DNA of 64,000 bases. It comes from JABAAI01 sp965261955. Lineage in GTDB: Bacteria; Spirochaetota; Leptospiria; Leptospirales; Leptonemataceae. Positions 56,752-64,000 of this stretch are shown piece by piece. The stretch lies in contig CBDHEM010000071.1 in NCBI GenBank assembly GCA_965261955.1, forward strand, positions 248,001 to 312,000, in the 5' to 3' direction. Each line of letters opens with the position of its first letter. Within the stretch, counting starts at the first letter, position 1. Both the position numbers and the translations under genes were made by a program. Under the pieces are notes generated by a model. It was not told the origin of the DNA, did not search any database, and saw only the letters and a program-made list of their open reading frames with translations.

Positions 56752-56967
56752 TTAACATGGTATATATGAAATAAGTTGTTTTTCTTCTTTTGGGTTTAAT
56801 TCCAAAAAATTAGCTGTTTTTGTGATTTTATCCAGCTCAAAAGGGTTTCGATTGTTAATTTCAATATCGGAAAGATACGTAATGCTTATCCCCAAAGCAT
56901 TGGATAGCTCTCTTAGCCTAACTCTTTTATTGATCCTTAGCTTTCTTAAATAATCCCCAAATGGCAT
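56752..56967 (-). CDS. Xre-family transcriptional regulator
   Basis: This 71-residue helix-turn-helix protein starts at ATG 56967, preceded by AGGAG. The HTH_3 fold is clear: FGDYLRKLRINKRVRLRELS, NALGISITYLSDIE and NRNPFELDKITKTANFLEL. It is a candidate repressor for the neighbouring island genes or for a toxin-antitoxin pair; the target is unknown. Confidence 0.85.
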   Translation of the reverse strand: MPFGDYLRKLRINKRVRLRELSNALGISITYLSDIEINNRNPFELDKITKTANFLELNPKEEKQLISYIPC

Positions 56968-57088
56968 ATGTTTTGCTCCTATCAAATTACTTTATTTACT
57001 ATGCTCACAATGTACTATTTCAGATAGAATAACATCAAGTGATTTTCCGCAAAGTACGGATATTATCGCAAAAACTACTTGGAAAAAA

Positions 57089-57499
57089 TTATTTAGATTT
57101 GCTTCCCTTACTGAGTCTATTAACAAAGCCTGATGGCAAACCATAAAAGATAAGGCAAGCTACCATGATCCAAAGGATATTGATATCTTGTAAACTTTTC
57201 GAAAAATAGTGTAAATAAACAAGTGGAGCAAGTAAAATACTGCCTCCCATTATTAACTTTTTAGTGTATAGTGATTTTAGATATTTATAGTGTTGTTCTA
57301 TAGCCCTCGATTCGCAGCTTCCATTATACCCGGAGATATTGATATCTTGTAAACTTTTCGAAAAATAGTGTAAATAAACAAGTGGAGCAAGTAAAATACT
57401 GCCTCCCATTATTAACTTTTTAGTGTATAGTGATTTTAGATATTTATAGTGTTGTTCTATAGCCAACCTATCAGTTTCACATTGGTATTTAACAGACAC
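57089..57499 (-). CDS. Small membrane protein with internal exact duplication
   Basis: The 136-residue frame contains the same 43-residue block twice (AIEQHYKYLKSLYTKK, LIMGGSILLAPLVYLHYFSK and SLQDINI), each with one hydrophobic helix, and ends with a further helix (LWIMVACLIFYGLPSGF). The ancestral protein probably had about 83 residues and two helices, similar to small holin-like or toxin membrane proteins, but no family is recognised. The start at 57499 is ATG-like but without a clear ribosome site. Confidence 0.5.
   Translation of the reverse strand: MSVKYQCETDRLAIEQHYKYLKSLYTKKLIMGGSILLAPLVYLHYFSKSLQDINISGYNGSCESRAIEQHYKYLKSLYTKKLIMGGSILLAPLVYLHYFSKSLQDINILWIMVACLIFYGLPSGFVNRLSKGSKSK
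57176..57464. repeat. 130-bp exact direct repeat separated by 29 bp
   Basis: 57176-57305 and 57335-57464 appear identical. The 29-bp spacer makes the period 159 bp, a multiple of three, so the frame of the gene around it stays open. This points to a very recent event or to selection for the reading frame. Confidence 0.9.
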
Positions 57500-57628
57500 T
57501 GTAAAACTTGAAACGATATCATCTACATTTTTTTATCAAACTTTTGGATAACGTCTGGCATTAGCTGGGCAGGCCGTGTCTCCGTTGCCGTTATTTGTTG
57601 TACAACTTGCGGTTTCTCTGTAACTTTG

Positions 57629-57865
57629 CTACCTTTTGATTTTCTGTGCCGCATTTTTAATGGGTATATTTAAAAAATTTTCAAATAGAGAAACAATTGC
57701 ATGAATCTGTATATGCTTAGGGTCATTCTTTCTTTTATCGTAGCAATAGTACTGATCACCTATTTTATATCGAAAAAAATTGTCATTCATGAATAAATAA
57801 TGATCCATGGATAACTCGCTATATTTGGGGGAAGCCGCAACTTTATCAAATTCAACACTAATCAT
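57629..57865 (-). CDS. Unknown protein, 78 residues
   Basis: The frame MISVEFDKVAASPKYSELSM, FRYKIGDQYYCYDKRKND and HIQIHAIVSLFENFLN has a plausible soluble-protein composition. No family is recognised. It could be an island cargo gene such as an immunity or antitoxin-like protein; there is no evidence for either. The 129-bp spacer towards 57499 is GC-richer and holds a GTTGTACAAC palindrome. Confidence 0.45.
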   Translation of the reverse strand: MISVEFDKVAASPKYSELSMDHYLFMNDNFFRYKIGDQYYCYDKRKNDPKHIQIHAIVSLFENFLNIPIKNAAQKIKR

Positions 57866-58050
57866 AATCTAAAACTCCATGTTCCGTATGCACAAACGCA
57901 TGAGGTGGATGTGTACAACGAAATATGTGCATTTGATGTAAACAAAAAAACAAGCATTCCGACTACAATAGTAGTTATAATGTTATAATATACTGAAAAG
58001 TAAATAAAATTATTTAATAGAACTAATATAATAATATTTCTTGTCGGCAA
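57862..58050 (-). CDS. Possible small membrane peptide
   Basis: This is a 62-residue hydrophobic frame (IIILVLLNNFIYFSVYYNII and TIVVGMLVFLF), overlapping the next gene's start by ATGA. The overlap is the only support for it; the upstream end is close to the IS3 copy and may be truncated. Confidence 0.25.
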   Translation of the reverse strand: MPTRNIIILVLLNNFIYFSVYYNIITTIVVGMLVFLFTSNAHISLYTSTSCVCAYGTWSFRL

Positions 58051-58069
58051 AAACTACTTGATATTTGTG

Positions 58070-59341
58070 TGACCTTCCACCAATATTTAGTACAGTCCTT
58101 TTTAGCTTTTTTTTCATTAAGCAGCATAATATTCTTCCTCAAATTTGATAGGACTCTTATATCCTAAAAATGAATGTTTTCTACGCCTATTATAAAATAC
58201 CTCAATATACTCAAAAATATTTCTCCTAACTTCAAATATATTTAGATATGTATTTTTATGTACCTCCTCTATTTTCAAACTCCCAAAAAAAGACTCCGCA
58301 ACAGCATTATCATAGCAGTTACCTTTGCGGCTCATACTGGATACAAATCCATATTTATCAAGCTTGCTCCTAAATTGATAACTCGCGTATTGACTTCCCC
58401 TGTCAGAATGAAAAATCAGACCCTTCTTAGGCTTATTTTGAGCAACGGCCCTGTCCAAAGCTTCTATGACCATTTCTGTTCTCATGTGATCTGTAAGAGA
58501 CCAACCAACTATTTTTCTGCTACATAAATCAAGTATCACACATAGATATAACCAACCTACGGCTGATTGAATGTAAGTGATATCAGAAACCCAGACCTTA
58601 TTAGGTTCAAGGATATTAAATTCCTGTCCTAGTAGGTTCTTAGAAATAGGGTAAGCATGAGCTGAATTTGTAGTCAGAACCTTGAATTTAGGCTTAATTT
58701 GGGCAGAAAGTCCTATATTTCTCATAACTTTAGCTACTCTATTTTCTGAAACATTACATCCCATATCATGCAATTCAGACGTAATCCTTGGAGAGCCATA
58801 AATACCCTTAAACTTATGAAAAATATTTCTAATCATATTCTCAAGTTTTTGTGTCTCGAAAGCCCTTTTACTTGTTTTATGTTTTACCCAAACATTAAAA
58901 CCGCTCCTTGAAATCGTTAATAAAGAGCACATTTTCTGCACGGGAAATGAGGAGCGATGTTTCTTAATAAATTGAAACTTCATTTCTGTGGTTTTATGAA
59001 AATGGCTACCGACTTTTTTAAGATATCCCTTTCTTGACGAAGTTCAGAACACTCTTTGCGAAGCCTAGATAATTCCGCCTCTATAGAACGATTAGGATCC
59101 GAGTTATTAAACTCATATTTCCTACGCCATTTATAGAGTGTAGTTTCAGATACCTCAAAAGCTTCACTGACCTCTTTTGCCAAAAGCTTATTTTTGATCC
59201 AGTAGTCTACCGTATCCTTCTTAAATTGTTCATCATAGCGTTTAGCTGACGCCTTGATAGTGTTTGTTTCGATCTTATAAAACCCATGTTCTCTTCCTCC
59301 ATAATGTAAAGTGGACTGTCCACTCTTTTGGGGGAAGGTCA
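58070..59341 (-). mobile_element. IS3-family (IS150-like) insertion sequence, copy 2
   Basis: This element of about 1272 bp has the same inverted ends as copy 1 (TGACCTTCC..., with one change in the left end). orfB is intact. In orfA the start region is altered by a short replacement (GATCTTATAAAACCC in place of the ATG segment). No clear target duplication is seen. Confidence 0.9.
58117..58983 (-). CDS. IS3-family transposase OrfB
   Basis: This is 288 residues, nearly identical to the OrfB of copy 1 at 5178-6044, with the same DDE motifs (VWVSDITYI, IFHSDRGSQYAS, NAVAESFFGSLK). Differences are a few substitutions such as QFIKKHRSS and HDMGCNVSE. It overlaps the orfA stop by ATGA. Confidence 0.92.
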   Translation of the reverse strand: MKFQFIKKHRSSFPVQKMCSLLTISRSGFNVWVKHKTSKRAFETQKLENMIRNIFHKFKGIYGSPRITSELHDMGCNVSENRVAKVMRNIGLSAQIKPKFKVLTTNSAHAYPISKNLLGQEFNILEPNKVWVSDITYIQSAVGWLYLCVILDLCSRKIVGWSLTDHMRTEMVIEALDRAVAQNKPKKGLIFHSDRGSQYASYQFRSKLDKYGFVSSMSRKGNCYDNAVAESFFGSLKIEEVHKNTYLNIFEVRRNIFEYIEVFYNRRRKHSFLGYKSPIKFEEEYYAA

Positions 59342-59363
59342 CTTTGCTGGGGAGGCTTACCAA
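58980..59363 (-). CDS. IS3-family transposase OrfA, start relocated outside the element
   Basis: This is the HTH subunit as in copy 1, but the ATG that begins METNTIKAS there is changed to ATC here, giving KIETNTIKAS. The nearest in-frame ATG is at 59363, 22 bp beyond the IS end, giving 127 residues with the leader MVSLPSKVTFPQKSG. The element may therefore depend on flanking DNA for OrfA expression, or use a non-ATG start. Confidence 0.7.
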   Translation of the reverse strand: MVSLPSKVTFPQKSGQSTLHYGGREHGFYKIETNTIKASAKRYDEQFKKDTVDYWIKNKLLAKEVSEAFEVSETTLYKWRRKYEFNNSDPNRSIEAELSRLRKECSELRQERDILKKSVAIFIKPQK

Positions 59364-60430
59364 AGAGAAGCTTTGTGTTGGAAGGGTTGCTCATGTTGGA
59401 AAGCTTTGCTGAGGCAAAGCTCATGATTTTAAGGGCGCGAAAAAGCCAAGGCTGGTGCAAAATGTTGGGAGGTATTCGTGGTAAGCTTTGCGATTGGGAA
59501 GAATGCGTTTGTGGAAAGCTTTGCTAAGCTTTGCTGTTGGGAGGGTTTCCTATGAAAGAAAGCTTTCCTGAGGCAAAGCCCACGATTTTAAGGGCGCGAA
59601 AAAGCCAAGGCTTCCACCTGGGAAACGAGCGAAGCTGGGAGGCTCTCTTGGGAAACGGCGCTTTTATCGCAAAAACAAGCAAAGCTGGTTTTATCTACCG
59701 AAGCCCGTTTTTATCCACGACTCTGGTTTATTTCTATCCTCAAGAAATCAGAAGGCTTCTCCTATCCAAAGCCCATGATTGTAAGCCTCACAAAAAACGC
59801 CCCTACACAAAGGGCCTTCTCCCGCACCCTTCCAGAATCGCCGCTTCAATCACAAAAACAAGCGAAGCTTGTTTTATCTACCAAATCCTGTTTTTATCCA
59901 CAACTCTAGCTTATTTTTATCCAAAGCCCATGATTATAAGCCTCATCAAAAACACCCCTACACAAAGGGCCTTTTTCTGCACCCTTCCAGAATCGCCGCT
60001 TCAATCGCAAAAATAAGCGAAGCTTATTTTTATCCACTCTTTTGGGGGAAGCTTGCTTGGAAAGTTTTCCTATGGTAGGCTTTGCGATTGGTAGGCTCTG
60101 CTGGAGCAAAGCCCATGATTTTAAGAGTGCAAAAAAGGCAAGGCTGGTGCGAAATGTTGGGAGGCATTCGTGCTAAGCTTTGCGATTGGAAGGCTTTGCC
60201 AAGGCAAAGCTAGAGCAAAGCTACCGATTTTGAGGGCGCGAAAAAAGCAAGGCTACACATGGGAAATAAGCGAGGTTGGGAGGTTTTCTTGGTAGCTTTG
60301 CGTTGGTAGGAATGCATCGTGCTAGGCGTTCATGGAAAGCTTTGCGATCAGAAGGCTCTCCTATCCAAAACCCGTGATTGCAAGCCTCACAAAAAACGCC
60401 TCTACACAAAGGGACTTTTTCCTTACCCTT
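59342..60430. repeat. Hairpin-repeat array 3
   Basis: This is a non-coding mosaic of the same units as arrays 1 and 2. Hairpins with arms AAAAYAAGC and GCTTRTTTT occur near 59679 (imperfect), 59854 (loop GAA, C:G type) and 60007 (loop GAA, T:A type). Inverted units of the AGCTTTGC...GCAAAGCT type occur at about 59400-59421, 59560-59580 and 60195-60215. Words such as GATTTTAAGGGCGCGAAAAA and CACAAAGGGCCTT recur. Open frames here encode repeat peptides and are not genes. Confidence 0.8.
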
Positions 60431-60711
60431 CCAGAATCGCCGCTTCAATCGTAAAAATAAGCAAAGTTTGTTTTTACCCACCAATTGTAGCAAAACAAAG
60501 CCCACTCCTCACCAGAATCGCCGCTTCAATCGTAAAAACAAGCGAAGTTTGTTTTTACCCACCAATTGTAGCAAAACAAAGCCCACTCCTCACCAGAATC
60601 GCCGCTTCAATCGTAAAAATAAGCAAAGCTTATTTTTACCCACCAATTGTAGCAAAACAAAGCCTGCTCCTCACCAGAATCGCCGCTATAGACTTGTTAA
60701 GGACGAATAAA
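60431..60711 (+). repeat. 81-bp tandem repeat (x3) ending in a copy of the gltA 3' end
   Basis: The unit starting CCAGAATCGCCGCTTCAATC begins at 60431, 60512, 60593 and, partially, 60674. Each full unit holds one hairpin and CACCAATTGTAGCAAAAC. At the fourth start the sequence switches after GAATCGCCGCT to TATAGACTTGTTAAGGAC and continues to 60711, a 34-bp match with three differences to the gltA coding end at 60828-60861. Confidence 0.9.
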
Positions 60712-60790
60712 GAAAAGAAGCTCGCCAAAAAGGTAAACAAAAGTACATAATAGAAAATCAATAAGAGATCAAAAAAAATAATAAAAAGAG

Positions 60791-62092
60791 CTATGATCGT
60801 TCCGTTATAGGAATATACCCTCGGGCAGATTCGCCACTATAGACTTGTTGAGGACGAATAAAATAATGAGCCTCCTCCATCGTTTTTCTCTGCTCCTCCC
60901 AATGGGCTAGCCAACCAGAAAGTTTTCCAATGACGCGTACCACATTGAGCATGCTCTCTGGTATACCAATGATATTAAAAAGAGGAGTCGAGTAAAAATC
61001 CAGATTGGGGAGACGGCCTTTTTCTGCAAAATAGGGATGCCCTAAAGCAAACTTTTCCACTTCTAGTGCTACACGGATTAAGCCCTTCTTTTTTGTTTCC
61101 GGATGGAGTTTGATATATTCATGCAATAACCTCCGAGAAATTTTAGCTCTAGGCCCCATCCCTTGATATTTTTTATGACCAAAAGCAGGAGAGAGGAGTG
61201 TTTCCTCCCCATTGATGAATTTTTCAAAAAATTGTTCCGGCTGAATATTACGTGCAAGAATCGTTTTTAATAAATGCGAGGCCTGCAATTCATAAGCAGC
61301 TTCACGAGCTCCCCAAAGGGCACTAATTCCCGCATTCACGCAAACAAAAAGATTTGCCTGACTACTGCCCACAAGACGAACCGTCGAAGTAGCAATACTT
61401 TGTTCATGATCACTATATAAAATCAGTAGTTGATTGAGAAGACGTTCATGTTCGGGAAACACATGGTAGTCTTCAGCTGGAACAGAAAACATCATATTCA
61501 AAAAATTTGCACAATAACTCAATTGATCACTTGGATATACAATAGGATGACCAATATGTTTTTTATAAGCCCAAGCAGCCAATGTACGTACCTTAGAAAT
61601 GAGTCTTTCCTTAATATCTGTTCCACCACTAATATGTTCTTCATAACTATGGGGATAATAACTAGAAAGCGCTGTAACCATTGTTGCCAATATAGCTAAA
61701 GGATTTGCATTTCCAGAGAAGCCATAGAAAAAATTGTGCATAGATTCGTGAATCATGGAATGGTTACTTAAGGAGGAAGAGAAGGTCTTATATTCCTCTT
61801 TTTTAGGAAGATCACCATGCATAAGTAAATAAGCCACTTCCACAAAAGAACTTTTTTCCACAAGTTCCTCCACATCGTATCCCCTATAATAAAGCATTCC
61901 CTTATCCGAATCAATATAAGTAACCGCACTTTGAACAATAGCGGTATTATGTAAAAAAGGATCATAGGCAAGCAATCCTGTTTCCTCATAGAGCTTGCGT
62001 AAATCAAGTACTGGTTTTTGATCCCTCCCAAAAAAGATAGGTAAAGAATATTCTTTACCTTGATAATTTAATTTTCCTGTTTCTTCACTCAT
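60791..62092 (-). CDS. gltA: Citrate synthase homologue with altered active site
   Basis: Citrate synthase condenses oxaloacetate and acetyl-CoA. This 433-residue protein (ATG 62092) aligns over its length: YRGYDVEEL, the first His in LYSDHEQS (H229 in this numbering), FGHKKYQGMGPRAKI (H306) and LPNLDFYSTPLFNIIGIP with the catalytic Asp. However, the block usually GPLHGGANE reads LWGAREAAYE (about 259-268), so the histidine equivalent to E. coli H264 is absent, and GRxxGWxAH is GKLSGWLAHWEEQ. It may have another function or be inactive. The stop is TAG. Confidence 0.8.
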   Translation of the reverse strand: MSEETGKLNYQGKEYSLPIFFGRDQKPVLDLRKLYEETGLLAYDPFLHNTAIVQSAVTYIDSDKGMLYYRGYDVEELVEKSSFVEVAYLLMHGDLPKKEEYKTFSSSLSNHSMIHESMHNFFYGFSGNANPLAILATMVTALSSYYPHSYEEHISGGTDIKERLISKVRTLAAWAYKKHIGHPIVYPSDQLSYCANFLNMMFSVPAEDYHVFPEHERLLNQLLILYSDHEQSIATSTVRLVGSSQANLFVCVNAGISALWGAREAAYELQASHLLKTILARNIQPEQFFEKFINGEETLLSPAFGHKKYQGMGPRAKISRRLLHEYIKLHPETKKKGLIRVALEVEKFALGHPYFAEKGRLPNLDFYSTPLFNIIGIPESMLNVVRVIGKLSGWLAHWEEQRKTMEEAHYFIRPQQVYSGESARGYIPITERS

Positions 62093-62180
62093 ATCATTTC
62101 CCCTCACAAAGTTACATACCAAACAATTTCAGTAAAAATATTCTTCCCATATTTTAAAGAAAAAGATTTATTATAACAAA

Positions 62181-62597
62181 CTATTTTTTGGGTAGAATTT
62201 TATGAAATTTACGACTCAAAATATCAATTTCTTGCGAAAGACTTCCAACCTGCTGTGATATAGTTTGGCCTTTCTTCTGTTTCCCGTCTCCTTGTTGAAC
62301 AGACGCTTGTTTCCCTTTCATAAAAATCGCTCCCATATCTGATCCATCTGATCCATCTAACTTATCTACTTTATCTACTGTATAGTTACGTGTGGAATAA
62401 TAGAGATAGAACATAGCTATAAAAAATCCAACAAATAATCCCATAAGCAAACCACCATAGGAAGCTTCAGAAGCCCAAGGAGCATATTGATCGTAACAAT
62501 AACCCAGACCTGTAAAAAGAAAAAAGACTGCCATAAATTCAAAACCTATACCCAAAAAGGCATAAGCAGAAATAGCCTTTTTATAGGGAAGAGGCAA
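62181..62597 (-). CDS. AtpZ/AtpI-like membrane protein
   Basis: The 138-residue protein has two helices (FEFMAVFFLFTGLGYCYDQY and GGLLMGLFVGFFIAMFYLYY), the hairpin typical of AtpZ/AtpI-type proteins linked to ATP synthase assembly or magnesium transport. The C-terminal half is polar and has the slippage-like repeats VDKVDKLDGSDGSD. Its start overlaps the sdhB end by 17 bp. No atp gene is in the window. Confidence 0.6.
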   Translation of the reverse strand: MPLPYKKAISAYAFLGIGFEFMAVFFLFTGLGYCYDQYAPWASEASYGGLLMGLFVGFFIAMFYLYYSTRNYTVDKVDKLDGSDGSDMGAIFMKGKQASVQQGDGKQKKGQTISQQVGSLSQEIDILSRKFHKILPKK

Positions 62598-63318
62598 TGT
62601 ATTCTCGATTCATCTGCCCGATAAAATGAGCACTAATTTCTTTTGGACAAGCTGCCTCACACTCCAACTGATTCGTACAGTTTCCAAACCCCTCTTTATC
62701 CATCTGAGTCACCATACTTTTGACTCGTCGCCTACTTTCGACATCTCCCTGTGGTAAAAGACTCAGATGGGAGACTTTGGCCCCAACAAAAAGCATGGCA
62801 GAACTATTTTTACAAGCAGCCACACAAGCACCACAACCAATACATTGTGCCGCGTCCATAGCCTCATCGGCTATTTCTTTCCCAATCAAAATTTCATTCG
62901 CATCCACAGCATTTCCTGTATTTATAGAGACAAAGCCACCAGCTTGTATAACACGATCAAAGGCACTACGATCCACAACAAGATCTTTCACCACAGGAAA
63001 GGCACGAGCTCGCCAAGGTTCAATATAAATCGTATCTCCATCCTTAAACTTGCGCATATGCAACTGACAAACCGTTGTAGCTCTTTCTGGCCCATGAGCA
63101 ATACCATTAATCACCAAACTACACATGCCACAAATTCCTTCGCGACAATCATGATCAAATGCGACGGGCTCTTGTCTCTCAACAGTTAATTTTTCATTTA
63201 GAACATCCAACATTTCTAAAAAAGACATGTGCTCACTTATCTTTTCCAATTTATAACTAACCATCTTCCCTTTTTGATTTGGTCCGGTCTGACGCCATAT
63301 TTTTAGGTTTACTTGCAT
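62581..63318 (-). CDS. sdhB: Succinate dehydrogenase/fumarate reductase iron-sulfur subunit
   Basis: This electron-transfer subunit of complex II has 245 residues. [2Fe-2S] ligands lie in DCREGICGMC (C58, C63, C66) and TTVCQLH; the [4Fe-4S]/[3Fe-4S] ligands lie in CIGCGACVAACKN and CTNQLECEAACPKEI. The form, with the long DCREGICGMCSLVINGIAHG segment, is that found in Bacteroidetes and some spirochaetes. It follows sdhA after 35 bp. Confidence 0.94.
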   Translation of the reverse strand: MQVNLKIWRQTGPNQKGKMVSYKLEKISEHMSFLEMLDVLNEKLTVERQEPVAFDHDCREGICGMCSLVINGIAHGPERATTVCQLHMRKFKDGDTIYIEPWRARAFPVVKDLVVDRSAFDRVIQAGGFVSINTGNAVDANEILIGKEIADEAMDAAQCIGCGACVAACKNSSAMLFVGAKVSHLSLLPQGDVESRRRVKSMVTQMDKEGFGNCTNQLECEAACPKEISAHFIGQMNREYIASSL

Positions 63319-63353
63319 AAAATTTTATCTCTCAACTTATTTATAACTTCTTT

Positions 63354-64000
63354 TTATTTATAACTTCTTTGGCTAGGAATCACATTCTCAAATTTTAGTT
63401 CTTCTTTATGAAGCTTCGCTCTCTTCTTCTCTCCTTGAAACTCCCAAGCCGCAACATAGGAAAACTCATCATCTTTGCGTAAAGCCTCGCCTTCTGAAGT
63501 CTGAAATTCTTCCCGGAAATGACCTCCACACGATTCACCACGATGTAAGGCATCTTGACACATTAGCTGTGCAAAATCAAAAAAATCAGCCAAGCGCCCG
63601 GCATGTTCCAAACTATTATTCAAGTCATTTTCCTCGCCCGGTACACAGAGATTCTCCCAAAATTCCTCACGAAGAGTTGCAATCAAATCAAGACCCTTTT
63701 GTAAACCCTCAGCACTGCGAGCCATACCACAATAATTCCACATAATGCGACCTAACTCACGATGAAATGATGCAACAGAACGCCTCCCCTTGATAGAAAG
63801 GAGCTTTTTTATGTTAGCATCAGCCTGCTTTTTTGTCTCCGTAAAAACGGAATCTTCAGGGGAAGCAATATCATCCCAAGCAATTTCAGCCAAATAGTTT
63901 CCTATAGTGTAAGGAAGCACAAAGTAGCCATCTGCCAACCCTTGCATCAAAGCACTAGCTCCTAAACGATTGGCACCATGATCAGAAAAATTCGCCTCTC
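63354..64000 (-). CDS. sdhA: Succinate dehydrogenase/fumarate reductase flavoprotein, C-terminal part (cut by window edge)
   Basis: The frame runs to the window edge; the 3' 215 codons are visible. DHGANRLGASALMQGLADGY is the FAD/substrate-site segment near the catalytic Arg, and the C-terminal helical domain follows (FHRELGRIMWNYCGMARSAE). The stop is followed by a near-perfect repeat of the last 19 bases (AAGAAGTTATAAATA), another short tandem duplication. Confidence 0.93.
   Translation of the reverse strand, partial: EANFSDHGANRLGASALMQGLADGYFVLPYTIGNYLAEIAWDDIASPEDSVFTETKKQADANIKKLLSIKGRRSVASFHRELGRIMWNYCGMARSAEGLQKGLDLIATLREEFWENLCVPGEENDLNNSLEHAGRLADFFDFAQLMCQDALHRGESCGGHFREEFQTSEGEALRKDDEFSYVAAWEFQGEKKRAKLHKEELKFENVIPSQRSYK

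Noticed and set aside
57540..57610. Possible integron attC site between small island genes (ATAACG...CGTTAT with a GC-rich middle)
   Set aside because: The ends do not fit RYYYAAC/GTTRRRY, no similar site lies between the other small genes, and no integron integrase is in the window.
60431..60711. CRISPR-like regular repeats (81-bp period)
   Set aside because: The units are directly joined and nearly identical through their whole length, with no variable spacers and no cas genes nearby. They are ordinary tandem repeats.
60319..60750. Proteins with repeated NRRFNRKNK-type segments
   Set aside because: The frames only translate the tandem hairpin repeats; frames in arrays 1 and 2 give similar peptides in several readings and have no ribosome sites.

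Overview
The window looks like a chromosomal segment of a spirochaete, probably on the Leptospira side of the phylum, with a genome that is decaying and full of insertion sequences. The main taxonomic evidence is a homologue of the Borrelia P83/100 antigen (22720-24522), the gene order flhF - flhG - small membrane protein - fliA/whiG (32958 down to 29272), and an ABC-2 transporter followed by a GldG-like protein, a DUF4340 protein and an LptE-like lipoprotein (22592 down to 17057). The phylum call is an inference from gene families and order; no 16S gene is present. The DNA is AT-rich and many core genes have short spacers or ATGA overlaps.

Layout. 1-9360 is degraded accessory DNA: two IS5-family copies, one IS3-family copy, an IS-truncated adenylylsulfate kinase, a frameshifted TIGR03032 gene, a frameshifted Rpn-type nuclease, and arrays of short hairpin repeats. 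9400-36740 is a mostly intact core: holB, sufS-sufU, a nucleotidyltransferase, a beta-propeller protein, tyrS, ubiX and a UbiA-type prenyltransferase (probably menaquinone synthesis), the ABC/GldG/DUF4340/LptE-like cluster, P83/100, a UvrD-like helicase, a lipase-maturation-factor protein, the flagellar regulators, an NSS transporter with its tiny MetS-like subunit, and mltG. 36900-38542 holds two relics (a glutamate synthase-family pseudogene and an IS481-like transposase). 38831-49436 is core again (IMPase-like, yebC, hisE, DUF2225, truA, GerMN, WecG/TagA, ugd), interrupted by a decayed tRNA-Ile copy and by an IS5 copy nested in a MITE-like element.

49602-60790 looks like a genomic island beginning at an intact tRNA-Ile(GAU). 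It holds an IS3 remnant, a fourth IS5 copy, then a compact operon: a small unknown gene, an AAA/OLD-like ATPase, a C-terminal domain resembling the ABC-three-component (ABC-3C) effector tail, a small middle-component-like protein, and a DUF2326-type coiled-coil ATPase. I read this as an ABC-3C conflict (defence) system. Its most unusual feature is that the AAA ATPase and the ABC-3C tail lie in one continuous reading frame interrupted by a single TAG. Downstream are small, mostly unrecognised minus-strand genes, one with a 16-bp perfect hairpin over its start codon and one with an internal 130-bp exact duplication, then a second complete IS3 copy and hairpin-repeat arrays. 60791-64000 carries a citrate synthase homologue that seems to lack an active-site histidine, an AtpZ/AtpI-like protein, and sdhB/sdhA, the last running off the window.

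Three repeat systems recur: (i) IS5-family elements with ends TAGTCAGCCTTGAAAAA; (ii) MITE-like elements of about 93-117 bp with ends close to GGGACTGTTGCAAAATG; (iii) arrays of short hairpins whose stems show compensatory changes. Short tandem duplications (9-159 bp periods) are found in genes, relics and spacers.
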